A stretch of DNA of 64,000 nucleotides from Sandaracinobacteroides hominis (GCF_016464365.1 NZ_JADCUC010000005.1:186001-250000), one strand, 5' to 3'; shown: positions 1-9,501, counted from the stretch's first letter. Program-made: numbers and translations. Notes: generated by a model from the sequence alone, not told the origin.

Positions 1-1356
1 ATCGGCTGCGCCGGCATGTATGTCGAAATCTGGATTGCGGCGCTTGCCCTGCTGCTCTGGAGCTTCACCAGCTCCGAAGTGCTGCGCACAATCTGCATCC
101 AGGTGGCGACCGTTGCCGGCGTCACCACCCTGTTGTTCAACCTGAACCCACTTGGTCGCATGGACGGCTATTATGTGCTGGGCGATCTCGCCGAACGCCC
201 CAATCTGCTCGGACAAGCCTCGCAGGCCGCCAACGCCTTTGCAGCCCGGCTGTTCCGCGTCAGTCCGCAGGCAGCCGCCACTCCACCCGATTGGCCGATG
301 CTCCTCTACTGGCTCGGCGGCTACAGCTATCGCGTGCTGGTCTTCGTCGGCATGGCCTGGCTGGTGCACGACTTCGCGCCTGCGCTATCCATCGTCATCC
401 TGCTGATCGCCTTTTCGCTGCTGATCGTCCGTCCGGTGCACGCCACTGCCCGTACGCTGATCGCGATGGCGCCTGAACCGTCGCCCGTAAAGCGCAAGCT
501 TTGGATCTCGGCCGCCGTCGCTGCGGCCGTGGCGCTGTTCCTGCCGCTCCCTGCGGGCGTTCCGGCATCCGGCCTTGTCGAACTGCCAGCCTCCACGCTC
601 ATCTATGCGCCGCGCGACGCCCGCCTGCTCGCCGTCGCCCCTGCCGGCCGCGCCGCTGCAAACACCCCATTGCTGCTCCTCGAATCTCCGGACGCAACCG
701 AGGACCGGGCCATTGCAGCGGCCCGGCGCGAAGCGGCCGTCATCACCTGGCGGCGCGCCGCCGATACCGGCGCCGGCGGCACCCAATCTGCCGCCGAACA
801 GGTGCAGCGCCTCGATACCCAGCTCGCCGCACTCGACAACGAAGTCGCCCGGCTGGAAACGGTTTCAGAAGCACCGGGCCGCTTCGATCCGCTCGATTCC
901 TCCAGCTACGCCGGCGGCTGGGTGAGCATCGCCCGCGACAAGCCGCTGGCTGTGCTGCAGCGCGAAGGCCCGGCTCGCCTGCACCTGCTCGTGGCAGAGG
1001 ATCGCATCGGCAGCATCAGCCCCGGCGACCGTGTCACGGCCCGCATATGGGGCAGGCCCGGCCAGTTTCGCGCCACGGTAGAGCGTGTTGGCGAGCGCAT
1101 CGTCGATCTGCCCAGTGCCGCCCTGGGCCGGGGAGCAGGCGGCAGCATCGAAACCCGCCCCGACGATCCTAAGGGCAAGGCGGCTGTCGCCTCGCATGTC
1201 GAATTCTGGGCCAGGCCCGATGCCGATGCGCCACCGCTGTTCATGGGGCAACGGATCGAGGCGCGGATCGGCCAGCCGCCGCGACCGCTCGCCTGGCAGC
1301 TCGGCGCTGCCGCGCTCCGCCTGCTGGACGTGCGGGCCCAAAGACAAGATGGATAG
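1..1356 (+). CDS. M50-like membrane protein fused to HlyD-like barrel (5' truncated)
   Basis: The reading frame is open from the first base, so the gene starts before the window. The ATG at 16 is probably internal, because the residues before it (IGCAG) continue the membrane segment. The visible N-terminal half is hydrophobic and carries NLNPLGRMDGYYVLGD, which matches the second metal-binding motif (NPxxxxDGYY) of the site-2-protease-like peptide zinc metalloprotease family. The HExxH motif would lie upstream and cannot be seen. From about codon 190 the protein is soluble and resembles a HlyD barrel: LVELPAS at the entry, a helical hairpin rich in Gln/Glu/Ala, and a barrel return with GDRVTARIWG. 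It ends RPLAWQL plus an amphipathic tail, also found in the third gene of the cluster. It is 7 bp from the next gene and probably co-transcribed. The substrate is unknown. Confidence 0.75.
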   Translation: MGCAGMYVEIWIAALALLLWSFTSSEVLRTICIQVATVAGVTTLLFNLNPLGRMDGYYVLGDLAERPNLLGQASQAANAFAARLFRVSPQAAATPPDWPMLLYWLGGYSYRVLVFVGMAWLVHDFAPALSIVILLIAFSLLIVRPVHATARTLIAMAPEPSPVKRKLWISAAVAAAVALFLPLPAGVPASGLVELPASTLIYAPRDARLLAVAPAGRAAANTPLLLLESPDATEDRAIAAARREAAVITWRRAADTGAGGTQSAAEQVQRLDTQLAALDNEVARLETVSEAPGRFDPLDSSSYAGGWVSIARDKPLAVLQREGPARLHLLVAEDRIGSISPGDRVTARIWGRPGQFRATVERVGERIVDLPSAALGRGAGGSIETRPDDPKGKAAVASHVEFWARPDADAPPLFMGQRIEARIGQPPRPLAWQLGAAALRLLDVRAQRQDG

Positions 1357-1362
1357 ACCTGT

Positions 1363-2208
1363 ATGCGTTTGCTGATTCCCCTTGCGCTGTTCATGATCGC
1401 GCCCGCCACGGCGCAGACGCCGCCAAAGCCAGCGCCCGCAAAGACCATTGCCACCCGCCCGGCTGCCGGCCCGCTCGCCGTGCCGGCGGTCTTCACGGCT
1501 GAACGGACCGCGGTGCTGAAGGCAGGGGCAGACGGGCGGGTGATTTCCGTCGGCGTCGCCGAAGGCGCGCAGGTCAAGGCCGGCACCATCATCCTGAAGC
1601 TCGATGACCGCGAACAACGCGCCCGCGTGTCGCTTGCGGCGCAGGCAGCCGGCTCCAGCGCAGAGGCGCGCTCGGCCAGCGTTCGCGCGCAGGAAGCAAA
1701 CGCCCGACTCTCCAGCGTCAAGGCAGCCGCAGCCAAGGGCGCGGCCACCGATTGGGAAGTACGCCAGGCCACCGCCGCCGCTGCGCAGGCGCAGGCAGAC
1801 CTCCGCATGGCGCAAGACAGGCAGTCCATCGAAGGCAAGCGGCTCGGGCTCGAGCAGACCGTGCTGGATTCCTACATCGTCCGCGCCCCCTTCAACGGCC
1901 GCGTCACCCGCCTCAGCGCCCGCACCGGCTCCACCGTGCGCAAGTCGGATTCGGTCGCCACCGTCGTCGATATCGGCACGCTCCGCGCAGAGGCCTATGT
2001 CCCGGTCCGCGCCTATCGCCAGCTCAAGGTCGGCGCCCGCTACCCCGTCCGCTTCGGCGCCCCGTTCGACGTGGTCCGCGATGCCGTGCTCACCTATGTC
2101 GATCCGGTGATCGAGGCGGGGATGGTCCGCGCCGTCCTCACCATCGACAATCGGAGCAACCCCATTCCCTCCGGGCTGGAGGCGCGGGTAATAGTGGCCC
2201 CCAGATGA
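1363..2208 (+). CDS. HlyD/RND-type periplasmic adaptor
   Basis: The 281-residue protein has a signal peptide (MRLLIPLALFMIAPATA, probable cleavage before QTPP). A biotinyl/lipoyl-like half-motif follows (GRVISVGVAEGAQVKAG), then an Ala/Gln-rich coiled-coil hairpin from about residue 90 to 160, the second lipoyl half (IVRAPFNGRVTRLSARTGS) and a barrel domain. This is the layout of membrane-fusion adaptors, which bridge an inner-membrane pump to an outer-membrane channel. It has no inner-membrane pump or TolC partner in the window. Its start lies 7 bp after the M50-like gene and its stop overlaps the next start (ATGA), so the three genes probably form one translational unit. Family assignment is secure; the transported substrate is not known. 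Confidence 0.85.
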   Translation: MRLLIPLALFMIAPATAQTPPKPAPAKTIATRPAAGPLAVPAVFTAERTAVLKAGADGRVISVGVAEGAQVKAGTIILKLDDREQRARVSLAAQAAGSSAEARSASVRAQEANARLSSVKAAAAKGAATDWEVRQATAAAAQAQADLRMAQDRQSIEGKRLGLEQTVLDSYIVRAPFNGRVTRLSARTGSTVRKSDSVATVVDIGTLRAEAYVPVRAYRQLKVGARYPVRFGAPFDVVRDAVLTYVDPVIEAGMVRAVLTIDNRSNPIPSGLEARVIVAPR

Positions 2209-3929
2209 GTGCCCGCTCCCGCCCCGCCGGCAATGCCCCGACGCCGCTGCGCGCAGCGCTGGACGAGGTCGTGCACGCACCGCCCGGAACGCTCGCCGCA
2301 CATCTGTGCAAGCTGCAGGGCGATCTGCTGAACGCCGTATCCAGCCGCCTGCTGCTGGTGGAGGGCACCGAAGTCCGGGCGCTGGAGGGCAACACCCAGC
2401 CGACAGCCGGGGAGGCCGCCCTCGCCCGCGACGCCGCCCGCGACGGCGCGATCCACATGCAGGGCGGGGCGGGCGACGTAGCCTTCGCCGCCCCGCTGGG
2501 ACGCGCCGGAAACGGCGTGGTGATCGCCCTGCACCGCCTCGCGCAGGCTACGCCGCTTACCATCGCCTTCGCACAGGAGAGGCTCGAGCTCAGTGGCGCC
2601 CTCTCCCGCCTGCTGGTCGCCGGCGGAAAGTCCGATCCCGGCGCCGAATTCGCCGGGCAGCTGATCCGCGCGGCCGCTGCCAATCCGTCCGAGACCGCAA
2701 AGCTGCTGGCAACTGCGCTGCAATCCCGCCTCGGGGCCGGCCGGGTCGCCGCCGGGCTGGTGCGCGGGCTCAAGATCGTCTCGCCCTGGGATACAGCCGC
2801 CGGCGACAAGCTGCCCCCATCCGCCGAAGCCCAGATCGCGCTCGCGCTCGGCGAAGTCGTTGACATGCCCGTCGCCGTACGAGGGCCAGGCTCCGGCCTG
2901 CCGGGTTTCGAAGCGTTGACCGCCGGCGAAACCTGCATCGGCCTTGCCCGCCTGTCCGGCGGCGACGGGCTGGTGGCAATCCTCTGGGGCAGCGTCGAAG
3001 AGGCCGAACTCGCCGGCGCGCTGTCGCTCGCGGGTGCAGTCGCCATCGCCCGCCAGAGCCGCCCGAGGTTATCCGACCGCTTCGATACGCTGGCGCAGAG
3101 GCTGCCCTGGCCCGCAGCTATCCAGCCCGAACGCCGCCCCCGCCTCGCCCGCCAGCTCGCCGCCGGTCTCGTTGCGGCCTTCCTGCTCCTGCCGTTTCCG
3201 GCCGCCGTCTCCGCCCCGCTCAGCATCGAACCGCAGGTAAAGCGCATCGTCACCGCCCCGCTTTCCGCCCGCATAGACCGCGTCGAGGTTGAGCCGGGCG
3301 ACCGGGTCACGGCAGGTCAGCTCTTGCTCCTCCTCGACACCCACGCGCTCGAACGGGAGCGCGACGAAGCCAGCGCCCAATTGCAGGCTGCCGCCGTCGA
3401 GCAAGGCCGCGCCCGCGACGAGGGCGACAGCGACGCTGCGCGCCTCGCCGAGCTGCGCATGGCGCAGGTGCAGGCCAATCTCTCCGCGCTCGAAGGCCGC
3501 ATTGCCGAGGGCGAGGTCCGCGCCTCGATGGCGGGCACCGTAGGCGGCTCCGACCTGAAGCAGCGGCTGGGCGCCACCGTCAGCCGCGGCGAGCAGTTGT
3601 TCACCGTGTCGGCAGGCACGGGCATGCGCGCCGAGCTGATGGTTTCCGACCGCGACATCGGTCGCGTGAGACTGGGCGACACGGTCTCGCTGGCGCTCTC
3701 CGCCCGCCCCTTCTCGCGCGAGTCGGCCCGCGTCAGCCGCATCTACCCGGTCGCCGAAGTCACCCGCACCGGCAACGTCTTCCGCGTCATCGCCAGCCTG
3801 GACGCCGAAGCAGACACGCTGCGCCCCGGCATGGAGGGGACAGGCCGCATCCGCACCGGCTGGCGCCCGCTCGCCTGGCAGCTGCTGGAACCAGCCGTCC
3901 GCTGGCTCCGCCTCAAAATCTGGCTCTGA
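2205..3929 (+). CDS. Cytoplasmic sensor-like domain fused to HlyD-type adaptor
   Basis: The start ATG overlaps the stop of the preceding adaptor gene (ATGA), and upstream extension is not needed. The protein is 574 residues. Roughly the first 300 have no signal peptide and look like a cytoplasmic regulatory region; family knowledge suggests a GAF-like fold, but I cannot confirm it. One membrane span follows at about residues 316-335 (LVAAFLLLPFPAAVSAP). Beyond it is a periplasmic HlyD module: lipoyl half VEVEPGDRVTAGQLLLLLD, an alpha-hairpin rich in Ala/Glu/Arg, ASMAGTVGG, and barrel segments. The C-terminus RPLAWQLLEPAVRWLRLKIW parallels the end of the M50-fused protein. A single polypeptide could therefore couple a cytoplasmic signal to envelope export; that is inference. 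Confidence 0.75.
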   Translation: MSARSRPAGNAPTPLRAALDEVVHAPPGTLAAHLCKLQGDLLNAVSSRLLLVEGTEVRALEGNTQPTAGEAALARDAARDGAIHMQGGAGDVAFAAPLGRAGNGVVIALHRLAQATPLTIAFAQERLELSGALSRLLVAGGKSDPGAEFAGQLIRAAAANPSETAKLLATALQSRLGAGRVAAGLVRGLKIVSPWDTAAGDKLPPSAEAQIALALGEVVDMPVAVRGPGSGLPGFEALTAGETCIGLARLSGGDGLVAILWGSVEEAELAGALSLAGAVAIARQSRPRLSDRFDTLAQRLPWPAAIQPERRPRLARQLAAGLVAAFLLLPFPAAVSAPLSIEPQVKRIVTAPLSARIDRVEVEPGDRVTAGQLLLLLDTHALERERDEASAQLQAAAVEQGRARDEGDSDAARLAELRMAQVQANLSALEGRIAEGEVRASMAGTVGGSDLKQRLGATVSRGEQLFTVSAGTGMRAELMVSDRDIGRVRLGDTVSLALSARPFSRESARVSRIYPVAEVTRTGNVFRVIASLDAEADTLRPGMEGTGRIRTGWRPLAWQLLEPAVRWLRLKIWL

Positions 3930-5306
3930 TCACTTGGACAATTCGGTGAACAGCGACCGGTAATAGACGATCGCCGGCGCGAAGTTCACCAGCTGCACCC
4001 GCTCGTTCAGCCCGTGCGCAAAGCTGTCATTGTCTTTCGAAAACAGGGGGCTAACCCCATAGCTCGGCACTTTGTGATAGCGGAACCACATGCTGTCGCT
4101 CGCGCCCGAGGATTGCGACGCAAACACCGGCACGCCCGGCCATGCCTTGCCCAGCGCATTTTCCACCGCCTTCACCAGGTCCGGCCGCAGCGGAGAGGCG
4201 TCGTTCGGCACGCTGCCCTCCGTCACATCGGCAAACTTCACCGCCGGCTCTGCCGCCACCTTTTCCAGCTCGGCCAGGATCGAGGCGGGCGAATGTCCGG
4301 GGAAGATGCGGCAGTTGATGTTGGCGGTCGCCTTTTGCGGCAGCGCGTTCAGCGCATGGCCGCCGTTCACCATTGTCGGCACGCAGGTCGTGCCGATCTG
4401 CCCCACATAGCTGGGGTTCGCCTGCAGCACCGCAATCGCCTGCGCATCGGCCGGGTTCTTCGCAAAGGCCCGCATGGCCGCCGCCGTCTTCGCATCGCGC
4501 TCGAACCCCGCCGCCTTCACGAAGGAATCGCGGGTGATGTCGTTCAGCTCCGGCTTGAAACGATAGGCGCCGATGCGCGCCAGCGCCGCGGAAAGCTGGG
4601 CGATGGCGTTCTCCGGCGAAGGCGCCGAGCTGTGACCGCCCGGATTGGTGACGGTAAGCTCGAAATCGGCATAGGTCTTCTCTGCACCCTGCCAGGTCAT
4701 ATACTGCGGCTTGTTGTCGGCGGAGAAACGGCCGCCACCGCCATCGACATTCAGCACCAGTTCGGCATCCTTCAGCCGCTCGGCAATGATGCTGCTGGTC
4801 TTCATCGTGGTTTCCTCGTCGCCCGAGAATTCCAGGATGATGGTCCGCTTCGGCTTGTAGCCGGTCCTCTTCAGGTCGATCAGCGTCGCCACCGCCAGCG
4901 CCGCATCGCTCTTCATGTCAGAGGCGCCGCGGCCGAACAGATAGCCATTCTCCACCACCGGTGTGAACGGGTCGCGCTGCCAGTCGGAGGGCTTCGCCTC
5001 CACCACATCGATATGCCCGGAAATTACCAGCGGCTTCAGTTTCGGATCAGAACCGGGCCAGCGCGCGATCATATAGGCGGTGTTGTCCACCGGCACGATC
5101 TCGATGTCGGATGCGGCGAACCCGCCCGCCACCAGCGCATCCTGGAACAGTTTCGCCACATCGGCCGTCCTGCCGCCCGGCACGTTCACCGATCTGATCG
5201 CAATCGCCTTCTTCGCCAGCTCCAGCGCCTGCGCCTCGGCGGCAGGGTTGGGGCCGGCATGCGCGGCGGAAGAGAGGAGGGCGAGGGCAAGCAGCAGAGG
5301 GCGCAT
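3930..5306 (-). CDS. M20-family zinc dipeptidase/carboxypeptidase, exported
   Basis: This 458-residue M20/M25/M40 metallopeptidase starts at MRPLLLALALLSSAAHAG, a typical signal peptide. AAGGAAG sits 7 nt upstream of this ATG, which favours it over the in-frame ATG two codons earlier and the long upstream extension. Metal-site motifs are visible: VISGHIDVVEAKPSDW (first His/Asp), GRGASDMKSD (bridging Asp) and FSGDEETT (catalytic Glu region). The dimerisation domain follows, with GGHSSAPSPENAI. The family hydrolyses dipeptides or N-terminal residues of short peptides in the periplasm. The gene is followed head-on by the export operon, with both stops at about 3929/3930. Exact substrate specificity cannot be read from sequence. 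Confidence 0.9.
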   Translation of the reverse strand: MRPLLLALALLSSAAHAGPNPAAEAQALELAKKAIAIRSVNVPGGRTADVAKLFQDALVAGGFAASDIEIVPVDNTAYMIARWPGSDPKLKPLVISGHIDVVEAKPSDWQRDPFTPVVENGYLFGRGASDMKSDAALAVATLIDLKRTGYKPKRTIILEFSGDEETTMKTSSIIAERLKDAELVLNVDGGGGRFSADNKPQYMTWQGAEKTYADFELTVTNPGGHSSAPSPENAIAQLSAALARIGAYRFKPELNDITRDSFVKAAGFERDAKTAAAMRAFAKNPADAQAIAVLQANPSYVGQIGTTCVPTMVNGGHALNALPQKATANINCRIFPGHSPASILAELEKVAAEPAVKFADVTEGSVPNDASPLRPDLVKAVENALGKAWPGVPVFASQSSGASDSMWFRYHKVPSYGVSPLFSKDNDSFAHGLNERVQLVNFAPAIVYYRSLFTELSK

Positions 5307-5371
5307 GAACATTCTTCCTTGTGGCGACCGGAAACGCCGATATTCGACCGCCGGCCGCGCGGGCGCAAGCC

Positions 5372-6445
5372 TCATGGGCGGAATGCGAGAAACAGATAGG
5401 CGGCACACAGGGTGAGGTGCACGGCGCCCTGCAAAATTGTCGCCCGTCCACTCACCAGCGTCTGCGTGCCGGAAATCAGCGCCAGCGCCAGCAGTACCGA
5501 TTGCTCGGTTGAAATTCCGAGGATCAGCTCCTCACCCAGGAGCGGCGCGACAAAGGCGGCTGCCGGAATGGTGAGCCCTATCGAAGCCAACGCCGAGCCG
5601 AGCGCTACGTTGATGCTCACCTGCAGCTTGTTCCGATACGCTGCCTTCAGGGCCACCAGCGCTTCCGGCAACAGCACCAGCACGGCGATCATCACCCCGG
5701 CGACCTCGAACGGCGCACCGGTCGCCACCACCACCGCATGCATCGCCGGCGCCAGCGTATCGGCCAGTAGCGCCACCACCGTCAGGCAGGCGATCAGCAG
5801 CAGCGCGGACACCCACACAGGGTGGCGCAAGGGCCGCTCGGGCAAATCGCCTTCTTCCGCGAGGAACAGCTCGCGGTGGCGCACCGTCTGTGTGAAAACC
5901 AGCACAGCATAGAGCGTCAGCGAAACCACGGCGACAAATATCAGCTGCACGCTGCTGTAGGCCGGTCCCTCGGCCAGCGTGTAATTGGGAACGATCAGCA
6001 CCAGCACCGACAGCACGGTCAGCACGGAAAGCAGCGATCCTGCGCCGCGCGGCTGAAAGGCGGCATCGCCAAAGCGGGCTCCGGCAATCAGCAGCGCCAG
6101 CCCGGTAATCCCGGTGGTCGTCAGCATGATCGAGGCGAACACGGCGTCGCGCGCCACCATGCTCGTTTCCGATCCGCCATGCAGCAGGATCGACAGGATG
6201 AGCGAGAGTTCGATGACCGTCACCGATACCGCCAGCAACAGCCCGCCCAGGGCCGGCCCCAACCGCCCGGCCAGCGCCTCGGCATGTTCAACCGAGGCAA
6301 ACACCACAAGGATCAGCAGGGCGAGAACCGGTATCGCCAACAGACCGTGGACACTGCCTGCCAGATGCACAAGCCCGATCGCCAGCGCCCCTGCAACGGG
6401 CGCCAGCATCGTCCAGTGCGAACGCAGGAGGGCGGTGGCGGGCAT
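5372..6445 (-). CDS. Calcium:proton antiporter (CaCA/ChaA-like)
   Basis: The 357-residue protein is nearly all transmembrane, with about ten hydrophobic segments. Each half has an acidic alpha-repeat: VSVTVIELSLILSI in the first and VLVLLPEALVALKAAYRNK in the second. Paired Glu-containing repeats are the ion-binding signature of the cation/Ca2+ exchanger superfamily, and the length matches ChaA-type Ca2+(Na+)/H+ antiporters. It is predicted to expel Ca2+ or Na+ across the inner membrane using the proton gradient. The gene lies 65 bp upstream of the M20 peptidase on the same strand, and co-transcription is possible. Ion specificity is inferred from family only. Confidence 0.85.
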   Translation of the reverse strand: MPATALLRSHWTMLAPVAGALAIGLVHLAGSVHGLLAIPVLALLILVVFASVEHAEALAGRLGPALGGLLLAVSVTVIELSLILSILLHGGSETSMVARDAVFASIMLTTTGITGLALLIAGARFGDAAFQPRGAGSLLSVLTVLSVLVLIVPNYTLAEGPAYSSVQLIFVAVVSLTLYAVLVFTQTVRHRELFLAEEGDLPERPLRHPVWVSALLLIACLTVVALLADTLAPAMHAVVVATGAPFEVAGVMIAVLVLLPEALVALKAAYRNKLQVSINVALGSALASIGLTIPAAAFVAPLLGEELILGISTEQSVLLALALISGTQTLVSGRATILQGAVHLTLCAAYLFLAFRP

Positions 6446-6489
6446 CGATCCGCTATGCGGCGCCGCAACCCCTGCGGCAAGCCGAGACG

Positions 6490-8742
6490 CTAAAAGCGCG
6501 TGCGGAAGGTGACAGCCGTGCCGGTGTCGGTGCGCCCGCGGATATTTCCGGCGTCCTGCCGGTGAAAGGCGGCCAGAGAGAAGTCCCCCCGGTCAAAGCC
6601 GACCTCCGCCGCCGTCTCTGTTGCCGTCACCGCCGCCGACAATGGCGTGCCGTTCGCCAACAGGAACCGCCCCGAGGTAACCGCCAGCGGCTGCGCCAAC
6701 CTGAAACTCAGCTGCCCGCCCTGCACCGGCGCCCGCGCCGTCGCAGACCAGCTGCGCGTCACCAGCAGGCCATCGGCCCGCAGAAGCCCGGCGGCGGCCA
6801 GGCGGGGCGAAACCCAGCCCTGCGTCCCCGCCAGCCGCAATCCAAAGCCCCCCGCACCCAGCTCGAAAGATCCCCCCAAGGCCTGCGTCCGCCCGCCCAG
6901 CAGCCCGAAGGCCGGGTCCAGCCGCGTTCCAAGCAGCGCCCCGTCGTCCGTCGTGTCGGCGGCATGCACGGCAACGGACGCCGGCCCCGCCGCCCAGCTC
7001 GCCGCCAGCATCAGCTGGTCCTGCCGCGCGCTTTTCATCAGCCCCAACGTCGGTGGCAACGCGACATTCCGGCTGCTCGCCGCCAACGCCAGCGTCAGCG
7101 GCCCGATGCCGGTATCGATGCGGCTGTCGACCATCAGCATCTGCCGTCCGTCCGTCCCGGTGGCTTCGTCGGGCGAAAGCCCATCATCGGCGACAAATCC
7201 GGCGGACGCCGAGCCTGGCAGGCTTTCCGTCGCCAGCCTGCCCGTCGCCGCCGTCAAACCCATCGCCCCGCTGCGCAACGAAAGGCGGGTCTCGCGCAAG
7301 GGGTTGCGGGCGCCCGCATTGGCATCCACGCCTCGCTGGGCAAAGCCCAGATGCGCGACGCCCGTATCCGAATTGCGGAAACTGTCCTGCCCGGGCTCGT
7401 CGCGGAACGGTGTGGCGCGCAGTTCCATCGCTGCGTAAAGGCCGCCAGCCCTGCTTCCCGTCGCTGCCGTTTCCAGCCCGGCAGCCTGCAACCGCCCGGC
7501 AAGCCTGCCGGTCGCGGCGCTGCGCATCGTGCCGCCAAGCTCCAGCGTATAGGCACGACCATAGCCGTCGGTGATCGGCACGCCCCGCATGCCACTGCCG
7601 GTGGAAAGTCCGTCGCCCATCGCCGAGCCCAGCGAGCCGCTGGCACCCGTCGGCACGGCGATGGCGGTTCCAGCCAGGCTCGTCTGCCCGATCGGCTGCA
7701 TCGCCCGTTCGATATTCAGCAGCCCACGGCCGGTCACCGCATCCGTGCCGCTCGCCCCCACATCATCGGCCGTCCGCAGCAGGATCTCCACGATCCGGCC
7801 AGACGTCAGATTCGGAAAGGCCTGCGCCAGCAAAGCCACCGCCCCGGTGACGGCTGGCGCGGAAAAGCTGGAGCCCGAATAATAATAGGCCTGCCCCTGG
7901 TGGTTGAAGCTGCGCACATCCTCGCCCAGCGCCAGCAGATAATTGTTCTGCGCCGTCCCCGCCCGGTTGGTGAAATCGCTGATCGCACCCTGCGCGTTCG
8001 AAGAACCTGCCACGATCACCGCTGCCGCGCCGCCCGATGCCAGCGCCGCCAGCGGCAATGGGTCCACCTGCGCGCCGGCGTCGTTGCCCGCCGAAACGAC
8101 AAGGATCGTGCCGGCAGCCGCCGCCCGCGCAAAGGCGTTGCGCAGCTGGGTATTGCCGTTTGACCCGCCCAGCGAGATGTTCACCACTCGGGCGCCAGCG
8201 CTCACCGCCGCGTCCAGCCCGGCCGCAATCGCCGAATCGGAAAAATTGCAGCCGTCCGCGCAATTGCCGCTGTCAGCACGGAACATGGCGATGGTCGCGC
8301 CCCAGGCGATCCCCATCGTACCCGAATCGTTGCGCCCGGCAGCCGCCACGCCAACCACGGCGGTTCCATGGCCAGAGGAGTCCTGTGCACTGCGCCCGGC
8401 GCTCGTCACATCCCGGCTCAGCGTGGAAATCCGGCCTGCAAACTCCACATTGGTGAGGTCAACGCCGCTGTCGATGAAGGCGACCGTCACCCCGGCTCCG
8501 CTCGCCCCCGCCTGCCAGGCCGCGATCGCCCTGGACGACACCGCCGCATCGGAACGCCGATATTCGGCGGTATCATAGACTATGGTTGGCGTGGGCGTCG
8601 GCGTCACGACCGGCGGCGGAACCGAAGAAACGGTCGCCGGCCCCGGGCCGCCACCTCCACCACAGGCCTGCAGGCATAGCGCGCCGCCAGCCAGCAGCAG
8701 CATCCGCAAGCCGCCCTTCGGCCAATCGACAGTATCGCTCAT
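6490..8742 (-). CDS. Subtilisin-like (S8) serine protease lipoprotein with barrel-like C-terminus
   Basis: The ATG at 8742 gives a 750-residue protein with a lipoprotein signal (LLLAGGALCLQAC, Cys27) followed by a Gly stretch and a Pro/Thr linker. The S8 triad is intact: Asp91 (VAFIDSGVD), His125 (SSGHGTAVVG) and Ser292 (GSSFSAPAVTG). The oxyanion Asn is Asn220 (VSAGND). Residues after about 340 are Gly/Ala/Leu-rich with alternating hydrophobic strands, and the chain ends in Phe (VTFRTRF), as outer-membrane barrels do. The whole resembles Sphingomonas autotransporter-like S8 proteases, though here the signal is of lipoprotein type. A secreted or surface protease is likely. The longer upstream frame to 9615 is antisense to two genes and was not used. 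Confidence 0.85.
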   Translation of the reverse strand: MSDTVDWPKGGLRMLLLAGGALCLQACGGGGGPGPATVSSVPPPVVTPTPTPTIVYDTAEYRRSDAAVSSRAIAAWQAGASGAGVTVAFIDSGVDLTNVEFAGRISTLSRDVTSAGRSAQDSSGHGTAVVGVAAAGRNDSGTMGIAWGATIAMFRADSGNCADGCNFSDSAIAAGLDAAVSAGARVVNISLGGSNGNTQLRNAFARAAAAGTILVVSAGNDAGAQVDPLPLAALASGGAAAVIVAGSSNAQGAISDFTNRAGTAQNNYLLALGEDVRSFNHQGQAYYYSGSSFSAPAVTGAVALLAQAFPNLTSGRIVEILLRTADDVGASGTDAVTGRGLLNIERAMQPIGQTSLAGTAIAVPTGASGSLGSAMGDGLSTGSGMRGVPITDGYGRAYTLELGGTMRSAATGRLAGRLQAAGLETAATGSRAGGLYAAMELRATPFRDEPGQDSFRNSDTGVAHLGFAQRGVDANAGARNPLRETRLSLRSGAMGLTAATGRLATESLPGSASAGFVADDGLSPDEATGTDGRQMLMVDSRIDTGIGPLTLALAASSRNVALPPTLGLMKSARQDQLMLAASWAAGPASVAVHAADTTDDGALLGTRLDPAFGLLGGRTQALGGSFELGAGGFGLRLAGTQGWVSPRLAAAGLLRADGLLVTRSWSATARAPVQGGQLSFRLAQPLAVTSGRFLLANGTPLSAAVTATETAAEVGFDRGDFSLAAFHRQDAGNIRGRTDTGTAVTFRTRF

Positions 8743-8787
8743 CGCCACATCTGGCCTCAAACCTGCATCCTCGTCTATGGGCGGCGC

Positions 8788-9501
8788 ATGCAGCATCCCG
8801 CAGCCTCCGGCAACATATCTCCAAAGCCCGGCGCCACGCTGCCGGGGCGCCTTGCCGCAGTCGATTGCTGGCTGTTCGACATGGACAACACGCTCTATCC
8901 GGCGCGCGCCAACCTGTTCGCGCAGATCGACCGCCGGATGGAGGCCTTCGTCGGCAAGCTCCTCGGCCTCGGCCGAGAGGAGGCCCGCGCCGTGCAGAAG
9001 GGGTATTTCCACGAACATGGAACGACGCTGAAGGGGTTGATGCTCAGTCACAATGTCGATCCATACAGCTTTCTCGCCGACGTGCATGATATCGACACAT
9101 CCGTTCTGGACCGGGATGAAAGGCTCCGCGCCGCCCTCCGGAAACTCCCGGGCCGCCGCATCGTCTTCACCAACGGCGACCGCCCCTATGCCGAACGCGT
9201 CCTGTCCGCCGTCGGCATCCTCGACTGTTTCGAGGCCATCCACGACGTCCATGCGATGGACTACAACCCAAAGCCCGATCCGCGCGCCTATGCCGGCGTC
9301 TGCGCCGCGCACGGCATCGATCCCGCCCGCGCCTTCTTCGTCGACGACATGGCCCACAATCTGAAGCCGGCGCACGCACTCGGCATGGCGACCGCCTGGG
9401 TCAACAACGGTTCCGAGCGCGGCGACCATGGCCATCACCCCGACTTCATCGATTTTGAAATGACCGATCTGACCGATTGGCTGGAGGAACTGACCGCATG
9501 A
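8788..9501 (+). CDS. HAD-family pyrimidine 5'-nucleotidase
   Basis: The 237-residue protein has HAD motif [10 protein letters not shown] (Asp31 nucleophile, Asp33 acid/base), motif II IVFTNGD, the motif III Lys in NPKPDPRAY and motif [11 protein letters not shown]. It fits the PHM8/SDT1-like pyrimidine 5'-nucleotidase subfamily, which dephosphorylates UMP/CMP and related monophosphates in the cytoplasm. The start lies 45 bp from the divergent S8 protease gene. The stop overlaps the dapD start (ATGA), so dapD is translationally coupled, although the two have no obvious shared pathway. The first 20 residues are poorly conserved-looking, and the true start could be slightly downstream. Confidence 0.88.
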   Translation: MQHPAASGNISPKPGATLPGRLAAVDCWLFDMDNTLYPARANLFAQIDRRMEAFVGKLLGLGREEARAVQKGYFHEHGTTLKGLMLSHNVDPYSFLADVHDIDTSVLDRDERLRAALRKLPGRRIVFTNGDRPYAERVLSAVGILDCFEAIHDVHAMDYNPKPDPRAYAGVCAAHGIDPARAFFVDDMAHNLKPAHALGMATAWVNNGSERGDHGHHPDFIDFEMTDLTDWLEELTA

